NCBI RefSeq assembly: GCF_019097595.1
Contig: NC_080713.1
Coordinates: 12,228,199 to 12,292,198, forward strand
Source: Hemibagrus wyckioides
Taxonomy: Eukaryota; Chordata; Actinopteri; Siluriformes; Bagridae
Length of the DNA: 64,000 nucleotides
Reading direction: 5' to 3'
In this document: in pieces, positions 49,386 through 62,676 of the stretch
How positions within the stretch are numbered: position 1 is the stretch's first letter
Layout of the letters: each line of letters starts with the position of its first letter
The notes under the pieces: generated by a model
Database searches by the model: none
What the model was told of the DNA's origin: nothing
Seen by the model: only the letters and a program-made list of their open reading frames with translations
Program-made: the position numbers and the translations under genes

Positions 49386-51047
49386 TTTAAATTAAAGTGT
49401 ACTTTTTTAAAAATTCAATTCTTGTTTTTGGTCTGTTTTCATTTACCAAAAACCCACGGTTGATGTTTACCAGTCCATCTTCCATTATTATGTAATGCAA
49501 GTCTGTCAAAAAAAAGGTGCTCTAAAAGACATTACATATACGGCATTTCCAAAATGCAGTTTAAGAAATATTTCTGCAAATTTTCTGGTTAGTTTCAAAC
49601 CAATGTTCTTATGTGTTTAAGAAAAACAAAGCCGTGATTCATGGACTCATCCAGTACAAACACAGCATACTGCTATCATTTACGCTTATTCCATTTTCGG
49701 CAGTAAAATGAACAATTCAACTTATAATTAAATGCTACAATTTTAATATAGTGTATACTACAGCTATAGTGTGTACTACATGTTTAAGCCATCAACAAAG
49801 TTCTTTATGTACTTTTCATAGAGAAAGAAAAGGAAAGACAGACAAAAACACAATAAAAGGAGCATTAACAGATGATCTGATGTGACAGAGAAAAGTCTGG
49901 ACTCAGTAACTTTTATAACATGAGCATAGTCTAACCTTCAGTCCTTTCTACTAGTTAATAACTTTCTGCTTTTACCCATTTACTAAAGCATGATGGTTTA
50001 AATGAAACAAGCGAAATACAAGTGTGAATTATTCCGTAAATGAAACAAAACACATATACCGCCGAAATATCTTCCCTCATATACATTTATAGCTTTAACT
50101 CCATGGCTTTAGAAAATTATATTGTGTTGGTAAAACAGCAAAAAAAGGATCTCGCTTTCTCTGTCTGTAAAGGGAGCATTGGGGGTTTTGTTGTGCAGCA
50201 GTGATGTTTTCTTAACCTCTCTGATCAGACAAAAGCCACTCACATGCCACATGTAGGCATCCATTTACATGTCTTTGGGAGAGTTGTGTCAAAAGCAGTT
50301 CTGTAGGAGAAATCTTACGGCGCCCATCACAGTCCGAATCCATAAGTCAACCAAACAAAAAAATACTTTTATATATTTGGGTTACAATCGTCGCATTGTG
50401 ATCAGTTTACTGGGCATGTTAATCACAACTAAAGTCAATATTTTTGTCTGTGTACTTGTCAAGACGCAGTAACATCATAAACTTGTGTCTAGCAACGAGA
50501 ACAGAAGATACCTCAGACTAGATTCCTTGTTAATGAATTACATCATATATATATTTTTATAAGTGTATATATGCATATTTGCATACAAGTTTCCTGTTTT
50601 TTCTTAACTTATTGTTCAGTAAAATTACAAAATATATCATGACCTCGAAGACTGTGGTGTCCTATCCATTTTATTAATCATGCATTTTCTTAGTATTGCT
50701 ATTACTTTCATGTATTATTTCAAATATTTATAATAGCCATACTTTCACCACCACATTCATGGTGAAACAATCACTGGTTGTGACTTACAGCAAAAGAAAA
50801 TCAGTTTTGTTATTGTAAACAGAAGCTGCAGAGGGCTCAAATCCTTTATTTTGACATCGGTTCCTGCAGGCGCCTCTGAAGAGATATCAATTTCTTTTTA
50901 TATTAACTACTATGAGCTTTTTTTTTTATATTATTATTTTAATTATTGTTTCTACAAGGTTTTCCTTTTACTGAAGCAGACAGATATTCTGTTTCAAGTC
51001 TGGCACAGTGATCAGATCTTTAACAATATTGCTGTTAATAGCCAGAG

Positions 51048-51050
51048 CCA

Positions 51051-51081
<31 letters not shown>

Positions 51082-51098
51082 AATAATAATAATAATAA
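51048..51098. repeat. (ATT)n/(AAT)n self-complementary microsatellite
   Basis: ATT units switch to AAT units at about 51079. Confidence 0.9.
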
Positions 51099-51137
51099 GC
51101 TTGTACAATTTAAATATTTTAGCTGACCATTATTCAA

Positions 51138-51141
<4 letters not shown>

Positions 51142-51194
<53 letters not shown>
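51142..51194. repeat. (TA)n microsatellite
   Basis: About 26 TA units, 0.5 kb inside intron 1 from the cdon first exon. Confidence 0.95.
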
Positions 51195-51198
<4 letters not shown>

Positions 51199-51699
51199 CA
51201 TACACACTTCTAATGGTCTACTAATTGGTGAAATAAACCCTAAATAATTAAAACAAGCTCGTTAGCTAGTAGGCTGTTTAAAACTCCATTTACAAAAGGC
51301 ACTGTGCAGGTATTAGTCTATACGTGTGTTGCAATTACAGAAATGTAAACAAACAAACAAAGCAAAACAAAACAAAACCCTTAACTTCACTAGATGTAGA
51401 TTTTCACGCGCAAGATTGAGAAGTCGCGGTCATGGCGCCCCCTTTTCTACTGAAGGAAACTCTGTTCAGCTCCGTAAAATTACAATCAGTACATACAAAT
51501 ACACTCTTTATTCTCAAGTTTACAAGGTGTACAATACAAAACCCTGAACTAAACAGTCTCCAAACACTTACTTCTCGCAGTCCATACGTCTGCATAAAAT
51601 GTGTATTGTGTTGTGTTTGTGAGAGTGTGTGTGTGTGTGTGTGTTGAAGGCATGCAACCTGAGCAACCTTTCCTGCGCGTTTCTTCCACAAACTCTTAC

Positions 51700-51977
51700 C
51701 TTCTGATGGAGGGAAAACGAAGACAGCCGGACACTCTAGCAGCAAAAAGCATTCTTAAAGCAGCAAATCCGCACCGGACCCTCCATTAGACACGATGTTC
51801 AGGGTAATGGAGGTTAAAGTTTTTTTTATATAAAACAATAAAAAGCGAGTGAACAGCTTTATAGTTTCTCTCGTTGTAGGTAGCAGCGGCTGAGTTGATA
51901 GGCAGCGTAGCTCATGGAGTACAAAGTCAACTAGGCGAAGTGAAGCAGAAAAAGACAACTCAAGTTATACGCAGCAC
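51700..51977 (-). other. cdon: cdon exon 1, likely 5' untranslated
   Basis: On the minus strand this stretch ends in a near-consensus donor (CAGAAG then GTAAGAG, intron starting at 51699). It lies in the only locally CpG-bearing part of the upstream region. The 5' end is estimated from a TATA-like CATAAAAACT at 52010-52001. It would splice to the acceptor at 34377, leaving a 17.3-kb first intron, as is usual for CDON genes whose first exon is untranslated. Two short upstream reading frames lie in it (51915-51859 and 51786-51736). The donor is seen directly; the transcription start and the link to exon 2 are inferred. Confidence 0.6.
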
Positions 51978-52000
51978 GTACTACACGGACCGCTCTCTGT

Positions 52001-52400
52001 AGTTTTTATGCTGCTTTCTCATTCTCGCCTTGCAACTGTCTTTTCCCCCCCTCTCTCTCCGCGCATACACACTCACACACACTCACATCCTCGAGGCGAG
52101 GATCGAATTGCTCAGCAAATCATGGCAGTGAAGGCGCAGGCTGGTCGTCAAACCAGGAATGTTCCAACCCCGCAAGCCCACAACAGGGCAGTGCCGGAGT
52201 AGAAGAAGGAGGGGGTGCCCTACAACCCTACAGCCCTACAGCCACTCTCTTAGCAAACTTTCAGCAGCACAGCAATATTGCAGGCCTCGCAGCCCCCCTT
52301 ACACCGCGCAGGAAAAAAAGAGCCACCACAAGAGCATATGTTTTTAATGGACTCTCCTAAATATACCTGTTGTCATTTGTGGTCCAGGAGCATAACCAAG
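52001..52400 (-). promoter_or_regulatory. cdon: candidate cdon promoter region
   Basis: This lies immediately upstream of the inferred first exon. It holds a TATA-like CATAAAAACT (52010-52001), a pyrimidine-rich stretch, clustered CpGs and a GC-rich hairpin (ATCCTCG then CGAGGAT, near 52088-52105), in contrast with the AT-rich surroundings. No transcription data are available from sequence alone. Confidence 0.4.
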
Positions 52401-52667
52401 TGCAGTTTCTTTAACTGAGCGCGCACGAAGTGACGAGTTACACATGATTACAAAGTGTAGGGTGTGCTCGGTGTTATTATGTAGCACAGCATTGCAAAGT
52501 TTCAGAGAAACTGATCATTTATTAGCAGTGGTGAAAAGTAACTGTTACTGTACTTAGGTCTTGGATCGAAATATCTGCGATTTCCAAATTTGACACATAC
52601 ACAACCAGACAGGAGTAAAAAAAAAAAAAGTAGAAATATTGGTGGCTGAACAGCATTTGTGCAATCA

Positions 52668-52783
52668 GCACATCTGCAGAAATTGTGCAAAAAAAAAAAG
52701 TGTGCAATATATTGTATTTCAAAATATGTACTGTACAAAAAAAATGGGGTTTTTTTTCAGTTTACTTGAATTTACCTAATGCT

Positions 52784-52825
<42 letters not shown>

Positions 52826-52970
52826 ATTTATGCTGATTGCACATCTGCAAAAATCGTCCAGTATGATCGTGCAATATGTGTATTGCAAAATATGTACTGT
52901 ACAAAATAAATTGGAAAAAAAATGTCAGTTTACTTGAATTCTCCATTTACCTAATACTTTTGAGAGAGAG

Positions 52971-53004
<34 letters not shown>
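52668..53004. repeat. two-copy tandem duplication, each copy ending in (GA)n
   Basis: The copies begin GCACATCTGC at 52668 and 52839 (171-base offset). They share AAAATATGTACTGTACAAAA, CAGTTTACTTGAATT and TTTACCTAAT, and each ends in TTTTGAGAGAG and a GA run (to 52820 and 53004). Confidence 0.85.
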
Positions 53005-53008
<4 letters not shown>

Positions 53009-54191
53009 TAATTTCACATATACATTACAATACAGTGAAAATGTCTCCCTAGCTTGTTAGGAAGTTTGGGGTCAGGGTAGCTAAGTCAACAATGAACTAG
53101 TAGCTCTGGAGCAGAGATGGTTAAGGGCCTTGCTCAAGCAGCCAGAGGTAGTATGGCAGTGCTACAGGTTGAATCCTTTTGACTTGGCTTTTACTTACAT
53201 TTCAAAAGACAAATATCTATTTTTTGCTCACTGTATTAACACACTTATTGAGCTTATTTGTAAGACATGTGTTGACATTAAGCATCACTTACTGACTTCA
53301 TCTACGTAAATTCCTATGAAATCACACTTATGTATCAGACCTGATACATATTTCTGTATCCTTTTTCTGAGTACACTTTGTATTAATCAAGACAGTTTGC
53401 ATTGTGACGGCTGACTCTTAGCATTCAGCTAATTTGTATTGTCAAATTATATTTGAGAGCTTAGGAATAAACTTGTTGCGAGGCTTAGCTAATGCTGCCA
53501 CACATTGCAAAGGGCAAGTACAAGAGGCACTGATGTATATATCATCAGTAAGTAAAATCAATGTGGCTGGTGTTGTTTCCTTGTTAAAAAAAAATCTTTC
53601 TCATGCCTGTTCTGTCACACTTTAAGGAACCGAGTTTAGAAGTTTCTATTTTAACTAGTTCTAATAGAACATTACTAGTTTATTGTACTGCAGTATGTTC
53701 AGCTAAAATGGTCAAAAATGTTTACACAAATTCAAGCACTGAGTAAACCCATTATACTGTATGCACAACTACTTAAGAAATGTCTCCAAAATGCCGTGCC
53801 AACCTTTCTGAATGTGAGTAGGAGAAAATACAGTCAGTGGCAAGTGGCACCCCAGTTCAGCTCACTCTTATATTCCTCAGAGTGTTCATGAAGCATGAAG
53901 GTGTATTTTTACAGACCACTTGGAAAGCTTACTAGCATCATTGTATGAGTCAGAAATTGCATGCCTGAATTATTCTCTATTAAACTCACTTTTAATATTA
54001 ATCCATGTACTGTGTGTTAATTTGACCATAACAGTGGCTGAAGCAAGGCAATATAAAAAGCTCGTTAATATGACTCAGTACAAGCTGTATTTGTGCAACT
54101 AATGGTCACAGGTTGCTTTTGGCTTTAGAATTGCTGGATGAATTGCCATCTTATTCAGTGGCTGGAACCATTTCCTCTACAGTAGGGGTTT

Positions 54192-54222
<31 letters not shown>

Positions 54223-54539
54223 AGTTTATGTTTACAAGTCTTGGTGGAACTTCTTGGCTGGTTAAGCCTTTGTGAAACATACACAACACACCTGTTGTAT
54301 GCATGGCCATGTATAAACAGCAGATGTGTCCTTGCATCTATGCAGACCAGGACAGCAGGTGCTCTGTGCCGTCTGAGTGCTGAAAGATGATTCACTTTCT
54401 CCTCTGTCTAATTTTTAGTAATCTAGGCCTAGTAAACCCTGACTCAAGAAAGGCAGAAAAAGGAAAGAGAGAGAAATGTGACTCATTATTCACAAGTGTA
54501 TCTTTTGAATTGAAATTTTGTTTTGAAAGTGTAGACTGC

Positions 54540-55375
54540 ACATTATAGCTTTACTGGTATGAGGAGTGATTATGGACCTGGGATTTGTGATAATTCATCT
54601 GATGTCAGGAGAGGAGGCCTGGCATGCAGTCAGCATTCCAGTTCATCCCAAAGGGTGTTCATTGTGGTTGAGGTCAGAGTTATGTACAGGACACGTGAAT
54701 TTTTTTTCACCAACTATGGCAAACCATGCTCCAACCGGTTAACATTTCCATTTACAGTATTTGGAAGGTGCCCTTATCCAGAGCAATTTACAGAAGTACC
54801 TTAAAGACTCAATGAATGCATAGGTACTGGTTCACTAGGTCACTGACTAAGAATATCATCAGTCTATAAAACTCTGTTGGGAGGTCCTATAGCAAGAAAA
54901 GCACATAGGCAATTAGTTTAAGTACTTTAGCAAGAGAGGTTTTTTGACATTGAAGACAGCCAGTGAGACTCAGTGTTTCGGACATCTAGGGGAAATTCAT
55001 TTCACTAGTTAGGTGCCAGAGCAAAGAGGAGTCTTGATGCAGGTTTGCTCTTAGATCCCCCAAAGAAAAATTATTGATGCTACAGCATACAAAGACATTC
55101 TAGACAATTGTGTACTACAGACTATGTGGTACAGTTTGGGGAAGACCCAAATATGTGAAGTGGTCATGTGTCCACAAGCTTTTTGGACATACAGTGTATG
55201 TATGCAGGACAAGACAGAAGAGTGATGAGTATGTTTTATATTGTATGACTGTACACACTCGTGACATGGAAGGTTTGTGGAACTGATTTGCAAATGCGCT
55301 TCAATCTTTGTTGCAACAGTTTATGGAAGACCCACATATGGGTGTCCATATACTTCTGGACATATAGTATAGTTT
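54540..55375 (-). mobile_element. Tc1-like relic interrupted by another dispersed repeat
   Basis: Antisense transposase: 54620-54700 on the minus strand reads TCTGACCTCAACCACAATGA and CTTTGGGATGAACTGGAATG. Terminal-repeat-like sequence reappears at 55130-55200 (GTGTCCACAAGCTTTTTGGA) and again at 55315-55372. In between, 54745-55060 is an unrelated fish repeat (GCCCTTATCCAGAGCAATTT, GTTTCGGACATCTAGGGGAA). Confidence 0.75.
54745..55060 (+). repeat. dispersed teleost repeat
   Basis: TTTACAGTATTTGGAAGGTG, CTTATCCAGAGCAATTTACA and AGGAGTCTTGATGCAGGTTT. I recognise the combination from many fish loci. The class is unknown to me. Confidence 0.55.
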
Positions 55376-56860
55376 TAAAACTACATACGGGTTCTTTTTT
55401 GCTTACTTCAGAAAAGGTTTTTGATGCCTTTAGAATGTCTGAAAATTACAATTTAGAAAGCCTAATGATGCAGATCAAAAATCCAGACAGTTTTGGACAC
55501 AAACTTCAGCAATTAGCAAAGATTCAACTGAAGGTTTAATGAAATAAACACATTTGAAGAAATGAACGCTTAGTATGGAGTGTTTGAATGTACCAAAGCT
55601 ATTGACTCTGTCTCAGAAAAATTAATTGGCCAAATAATTTCCCATTTAGCCAAAGAACTGGACAAGAAGCAAAATTTCTTATGCTACTGTTAAAAAAACG
55701 GAATATGAGCAGCTTTACTACCATTTTAATGGCTAAAAACTATAAAATCAATAAACATCTATCAATCAGGGAATGGTGGTATATGACAGTTTCTTCATGT
55801 TGTGGTTAGATGCTGATTGATTTGACTTTGCATTGGTAAGATATGTTTTAAAAGAGATAAATATTTAGTTTTTAATGTTTGCAATTCACTATAGTAAAAC
55901 TCCACATTCTTTTATGTAGTGGTTTGGTTTTTAATTCATTGGAATTGGGAGCCAGATTTGCACCGGCTCCTGCAGTGGCACCATGTCAATGAAAAAGGAG
56001 GAACTCTTTCAAAGAGGGAGTTCATGACAAAATCCTGGGTAGGGGACACGAGGGCAATTGGACACATTCACATGTGAAAGGCCAGAAAGTGAGCAGACCA
56101 TAGTGAGAAGGGGCCTACACTGTGCATAAAAGAAAGGAGCCAGGACCAGAGGTGAGAGCCAGCACAGTTGGGGATGCCATAACCATGCTAAGAACTGAAG
56201 CATTGGCACTTTTCACTCACTAACCAGTTAGTTCTGTATCTGTCTTCAATGGCCTGGCTGTCTTTCTTTCTTTGAGCAAGTGACACTAACAGGAAAACAT
56301 CCAATAGCATCACATACTCAGTGCTATGTAAAACATGTAGAAATGATTGTATCAATATACCCAGTATATCTTAACCTTTTCCAAAAATAAACATTTAAGG
56401 ATCATCAACAACATTCCGTCTATAAAGCATCAAACCACCTGTCAGATGCTAAAGCTGTCAGTATTATTTATTGTACAGGTAGTGCCAGCTGAGGCTTTAA
56501 GAGCTACAAAGTGAGCTAAGGCAGAACTTCTACTGTCAACAGGTCCAATGATACCCTGGTCCTCCCAGCCACATGAAGGTTATTTCAGATAATAGGAGTG
56601 CCATCAGTACTAAAGGTTGCAGTAGGTTAGGCTCACAGGTCAGGGTTCAAGGTTTTGCTGAATCAAACTACGAGGGAGGGAATGTTTAACTCTGGCATAA
56701 GAATGTCTATGTGTCCAGAGCCGCTTCATCACTCTGTCTTTGGTGGACACATGACAAATGAAACACTCTGAAACTGCCCGAAATTCATGTGGTTCTATCA
56801 TGTTATTTGATAAAGATGTGGATTTATTTTTAACCTTTAGTTGTCAGACAAAAATCCACC

Positions 56861-56879
56861 TCTCTCTCTCTCTCTCTCC

Positions 56880-56914
<35 letters not shown>
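56861..56914. repeat. (CT)n microsatellite
   Basis: A CT run with two CCCT interruptions. Confidence 0.95.
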
Positions 56915-58026
56915 CTTTTCAATCATGCCATGTTTTTTCATCATTTCTTTTATATTATCATAAAAATAAATGGTTGACTACTTTTAATGTCTTTTTTTCC
57001 ACCTCAAATGTCAGGCATGAAAGACCAATGCTGAAAATAATTTTTCATACCCAAACACTGTATTAACACCAGTATTAAAATTCCACTTTATATTAAATTG
57101 TAAGGCAAGTTGTTCATGGTGAGGGTTTAGCACAGTGGTAAAGAAAAATTCTCAACACACAACGTGACCAATTTACCATATATCACTTGGGTAAGACATG
57201 CATGTGTGCATGCGTGCGTGTGTGTGTGTGTATGTGTGTGTATGTGTGTGTAGAGAGCTAGAGAGATTTGAGACATCACCTCCCCATCTGGTTTGTGCAT
57301 CACCAAGGCTAGATCACATTATCCATCCTGGTCTCTCTGGGAATTTCATCAGTATGTAACATCTTACTTATTCACACATATACTGTGCGCTGACCCCCCC
57401 CCCTCTCTCTTATACACAGACACGTTTGCAAATGTTGAATATTCCCACTGAATGTATGTTATTATAATTTAATACCATATCTACAAATAATCCTAACTTT
57501 ATTTATTGTTTTATTTTATTTATCTATTATTATAATATAATATGACATTTTAATTATTATATTATTATTATTATTATGAATAATTTCATTATTATATATA
57601 CTATTCTTCATTTATTTAGGATAAAATGGTCACATACAAATGAAAAAAGCATGAAAATAATCCATTTCAAATTCTTAGCAGTGTATTATAGAACAAAAGT
57701 AGAGTTTAGTAAAGTTAAACAAGCTTTCCTGGTATGACTCTAGGGGGCATGTCGAAAGCACAGTGCTTTCCTTGTAGAACATTCTAGCCCTAAATGTGTG
57801 TTTGAATCCTATGAAGGCAGGTGTGTGTGTGTGTGTGTGTGTGTGTACACCGTATTCATATGTTTTTGGTATTAGCACCAGTACTTTTTTGGTGCATTTG
57901 ACACACGGTTATGTTTACACAGTAATGTCCACCACTCACTGGCCATCAGCTTATGTAGTGCTCACATACACCAGATCAGGTAGAATCCTCAGCTCTTTTT
58001 GACTGCAGGAGCTAGTACTCTACATT

Positions 58027-58193
58027 CCCTCCAGGATTTTTGCAATTTTGCGATTACAGAAATTGATGTAAATCAAGCACACTCTGCAAGTTTGCAATTT
58101 CTAAAAATTACTGCAGATTTTCCACAGATTTGAGTTGTATGATGTCATATATTTTTGGCTGCAACAATCACAAAAAACTCTAGCTCTGGAGGG
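58027..58193. repeat. MITE-like palindromic repeat
   Basis: Bounded by a perfect 8-base inverted repeat (CCCTCCAG at 58027-58034, CTGGAGGG at 58186-58193). The interior includes GGATTTTTGCAATTTTGCG and TTTTTGGCTGCAACAATCAC. I recognise it as a recurring short repeat in fish. Confidence 0.5.
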
Positions 58194-58564
58194 ACTGACT
58201 CTAGCATGCTAATGTACTTAGGAGAAGCTTGTATGTTTTTAATCCCCCACAGCCTCTTTTAATTTCATTTCTCCTCATGTAATTTAAGCAGAATTTTTTC
58301 ATGAAATGCCTTCTTTATTATGCAGCCTGTTGAATGTATTATTATTTAATATTCCTGTGTATCGAATGAAGAAAAAAATATAATCTGAAATATAGGACAA
58401 ATAAACATTTTTGCACATATAGAAGAAATACAGAAATGTAGGACTTCTGGCTTCTCTAGAGTTTAAACAAACTAATTCGGTTAATACTATCTGTTAATCT
58501 ACTTTGTAAGTTTTTAGACAGTTTGAATAGACATTGCCTGTAGGCAGAAAAACACAGACAGTCA

Positions 58565-58618
58565 GTGTGTGTGTGTGTGTGTGTGTGTGAGACAGAGAGA
58601 GAGAGAGAGAGAGAGAGA
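58565..58618. repeat. (GT)n(GA)n compound microsatellite
   Basis: A GT run followed directly by a GA run. Confidence 0.95.
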
Positions 58619-60462
58619 CTAATACTCAGTTTCACAGTGCTACAAGTAAGTCATGCATTCCTAGTTCTAATTAAGCCAGTAATCCCCAGCTGCCCTCTTA
58701 CCCCAAGCACAGGAAACAAATGCCTCTGTTTCTGCTCATCTTTCTGTCTGTGATGATACTGTTCAGCTCATCACATGTAAATGCAATACATTATCTAGTC
58801 TATACATACATTATTTTACCTCACAGACAGTTCAGCACTTCAAATGGGATGGGTGGATAGGAGGAAAAGTCATTAGTTACCTGCTGTTGGGTCTTGAATG
58901 GACGACAAGCCATGAATGGTTCTTGGCTGGAACCAATAAATCGGAACTTTCTAAATGAATTTGGTGGCTGTCACTCTCGAACACATGAATGGGTGTAGAA
59001 AATGAGGTGGCTAAGAGGGATTACAACACCCCCATCCCCCCACACCCCCACACACAATATCAGCTCTCGCTTACAGCAGCCTTGGTACTGGATTGGGGAT
59101 GTCATAGTAACATGAAGCAGGAGGCAAGTGTTCAAGATGGCCATCAGCCTGAATGAAGCACATTCCTCAGCTGTGGGGTGTCTTGTGTATGTATGTGTTG
59201 GTAAAGAATGGAGGATGAGCAAGTATTTACTCCAAAAATGAGACTAAATAAATAGCAACTGCTGCTGTTTTAAGACCTTCCTGTCACTAGGCACAGCACT
59301 CTATAAAAGCAGCAGTTAAACACAGTTATGTTACTTTTGGGTTCCTTGGCCTTGCATTCACCCTGCCAGTCCTCTGTATTGATGGTTCAACCGAGGGCAC
59401 CAGACTTTCAAACTGATGCTCTTTCCAATAAACTACAGTAGTAAACTAACTAGTATTTCTTTGAAGAAAATGACATCCTATATTACTGTACTCTAATTGT
59501 TAAACCCATTACTTATTGTATTTGTGTTAACAGAATAATATTACCTATAATCTTACTTTTTAACTGTGAACAACAGCATAGGCAAGTCCTCATAGCTGAT
59601 TAAATTTACTAAATGATCCAACCAGCTATAATGCAAGAAGATACAGATCTAGAGATTCAATCGATGTTCATGTCACACATATGAATCGTGGGAAAATGTG
59701 ACTTTTACTATGTAATGGAACGAAATGCCTTTTTGATGAGAGAGTTCAAAAGAACGGACAGATGGGTTTGAGCTAACAGGAAGTAACTCAAATAATAACT
59801 GTTTACAATTGTGGTGAGCAGAAACACAACTCAATATGCAAAACACACCAGCAGTCAGCAGGCACACAAAACTGCAGATGAAGATTGCAAAATGACCAGG
59901 AGGTAACCACAGCTCTGGGATGCAATATGGTACGTGGGATGCATGTAACACATGCATCTGGTCCAAAGAGAGGGAGACCATCATCGACTGTCCTGTTCTA
60001 CCTTTAGGCAAAGCCCTGAAGTTGGCATCAAGCAACAGCAACAGTTAAAAATATCGGCAGGTTTATAAAGGTCACACGCAGGTTTCGTTAACTGTTGCTA
60101 AAACCTGCTTCCCCCTGTCCTATATTCTTAAACCTACTGCTCATGTCTGAGTCTCTGATTTACCTCACAGCCAACTACTGAATATGAGACACTTATTGGT
60201 TGTTTAATAGAAAAAATTGAATACTTTTATATGGATTGGTCTGTGCATCTACTAGTAATTGCTATTGACAAAGAGAGATAATCATGAGTGTAAAATAATG
60301 CTATATTAAATATACACCATTGTTTCTTTGAAAAATTGAATCATCAGTCCAGTGTTTCTTTAGTAAGATCAGTCTGCACTCATCAGCTAAGTGTTTCAGC
60401 TGTGACTGAATGTGTGTTTTTGCCAAACATTAAAGCCTGACAAATTCATCTCTGTTTCGATA

Positions 60463-60463
<1 letters not shown>

Positions 60464-60495
<32 letters not shown>
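60464..60495. repeat. (CA)n microsatellite
   Basis: About 15 CA units. Confidence 0.95.
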
Positions 60496-60496
<1 letters not shown>

Positions 60497-60654
60497 CGCC
60501 CTCTCCTCGTTTGCATCCTGCATACAGACATGGTGCTTGTGTTTCCAAAAGCTATTACATGCTTCCTTGGAAGCAATACCTCTGGATAACCTCTATTAAA
60601 CCACTGTCTCGTATGCTATATGATGGTGTGTGTATATGTGAATATGTGCAACTG

Positions 60655-61700
60655 CACCACAGTTGAGCCCATATGTATTTGGACAGTAACAGTTTTTGTA
60701 TTTTTGCCTCTGTTCAAAATTACAAAAAACTTTAATTCAGGGGCTATGTATTGCAAATATATTGCTTTGACAGTTTAGGAATTACAGCCATTTTCTTACA
60801 TAGTCCCCACATTTTTACAAGCTCAAGGATTATTTTTAATATTTAGGTGCAAATCCCTTGCAGTTAACGACTACCTGAAGCCAAGAACGTGGATATCACC
60901 AAATGCTGAGTTTCCTCCCTTGAGATGCTTTGCCAGACTTTTACTGCAACTGCCATCACTTGCTGCTTGTTTCTGGGTTTTCCTGCCTTCAGTTTTTTTC
61001 TTGTAAGCATTCTCAATAGTGTCAATGTCAGGTGATTGACTTGGCCATTTTAGAACATTCCATTTCACTGCCTTAAGTGGCTCTTGAGACTCATTTGTGG
61101 TATGTTTTGGGTCATTATCCATCTGCACTGTGAAGTGCTGTCCAGTTTTGCAGCATTTGACTCTGAGCACAATGTATAGCTCTATACACTTCATAGAATT
61201 GTTTATACAATTCATTGTGCTACTTCTGCATTATCAATAAATGCGTTGGCAGCTATACATTCCCATGACATGACACTGATTCCACTATATTTCACAGATT
61301 ATGTAAACCATACTCTTCTCTTCCATCATTTTGGTTTAAGTTAATCTTGGTTTAATACATCTGAAGGATCTTGCTCCAGAACTGGACAGGCTTTTTTTTA
61401 TATTTATATTCAATTGTAGACAATTGTAGACTTGTGAAATGTTGTGAGGGGGGTTTTCTTCACCAATGAAAGAATTCTGAAATCATCCATTTAAAGTTGT
61501 CTTTGTGATCTTCCAGGACTTTTGCTGCAGTTGAGACCAGTCCATTTTTTTCACAGATATACTGGATTGTTGACTGCTGATTGGCTTAAAGTATCTTTCT
61601 GATAGGTCTTTTATTTTGCCTAATGATGGCCTTCTTCACCTGCATCAACCTTTACTGGCCCACATATTAATAGTTCCTATTAACAGCTACCACTTTTTAT
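60655..61700 (-). mobile_element. Tc1-like transposon relic with readable transposase C-terminus
   Basis: A minus-strand frame at 60900-61130 reads FTVQMDNDPKHTTNESQEP and WNVLKWPSQSPDIDTIEN. These carry the D-N-D-P-K-H catalytic Asp and the S-P-D...I-E-N catalytic Glu of Tc1/mariner DDE transposases. The likely outer end is CATATGTATTTGGACAGTAA near 60670. The rest is degraded and the far end is unclear. Confidence 0.8.
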
Positions 61701-62620
61701 CTAATTACTTTGTTGTGAGATAAAGAGGAAAAAGACCATGCCTTGCCATTTGACTTTAAAATCTATATAAAAATTCCTGAAATTTCTAAACAATTATTGC
61801 AATATTTTGTTAAACACTGTGAACATAATAATCTCCAGAAGGGAAAGGCTTTACACTAGATTTTAGTGTGTGTCTGGGAGGCTTTGTGCTATTGTGAGGT
61901 CAGGCACACAGGACACTCAAATTCTACAATTTACATTAACAATTTTTCAAATTTGTTAATGTAAGAGTCAGAAAATAATATCTTCATAATAATTTGTTTC
62001 TCATTCATCTCTCTGTTATTGTTTTCCTCCTCTCTGTCTCAATCTCAACATACCAGAGAGAGCATTTCTATCCATTGGTAAACGGGCCATCAGAACAGTC
62101 CCTGATGCAGTTTGGGCCCCATTTTCTGCCCTTGTTCTCTAGCCATAAATTGCTGTTCCCTGGGGGCAGCTCCTGAGACAACCATCCTGACAGAAGAGAG
62201 ATGAAACTGTCTGGAGCAGCTCCTGTTTCATACTTGCCTTGCTGGAAAAAAGTCACCACAAAAGCAGCCTTGAATATTATTTCTTTACTAAAACACAGTT
62301 TCCATTTCTGAAACATACTGTATATTGTATTAAAACTTTAATTGTTTTGACTTTCAGGAGAAATTGAGTTTTTATACATTATATATATAATAAAATATTC
62401 TTAGTAATGTTAACCATAAAACTTAAATAAAAAGTTCATACTTAGTTTAGTCTAATAAATATCAAAAGTTGCCTTGAAATAAGCTTTTATGAATGAAAGT
62501 GATATATATTAATATCTAAAATTAGTAATTCATATTTGTGAATAAAATGTATAAATCTAGGAACTTATCAAATATACTGTACATTTGATGTGTTACAATC
62601 TGAAGCGTATTAAAATCATC

Positions 62621-62676
62621 ATCATCATCTTCTTCTTCTTCTTCTTCTTCTTCTTCTTCTTCTTCTTCTTCTTCTT
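62621..62676. repeat. (CTT)n microsatellite
   Basis: ATC units change into about 16 CTT units. Confidence 0.95.

Larger units (their letters stand above)
34378..51699 (-). other. cdon: cdon intron 1 (17.3 kb)
   Basis: No coding exon was recognised on either strand. It contains Tc1 relics (35.5 and 47.7 kb), a long TA repeat, and AT-rich segments with clustered homeodomain-like sites that might be enhancers (see findings). Open frames such as 43060-43371 show no domain. Confidence 0.6.

Noticed and set aside
59673..60041. 122-residue minus-strand frame
   Set aside because: No recognised domain. Parts weakly resemble Tc1-like DNA (GTGGTGAGCAGAAACACAAC), but too little to call.
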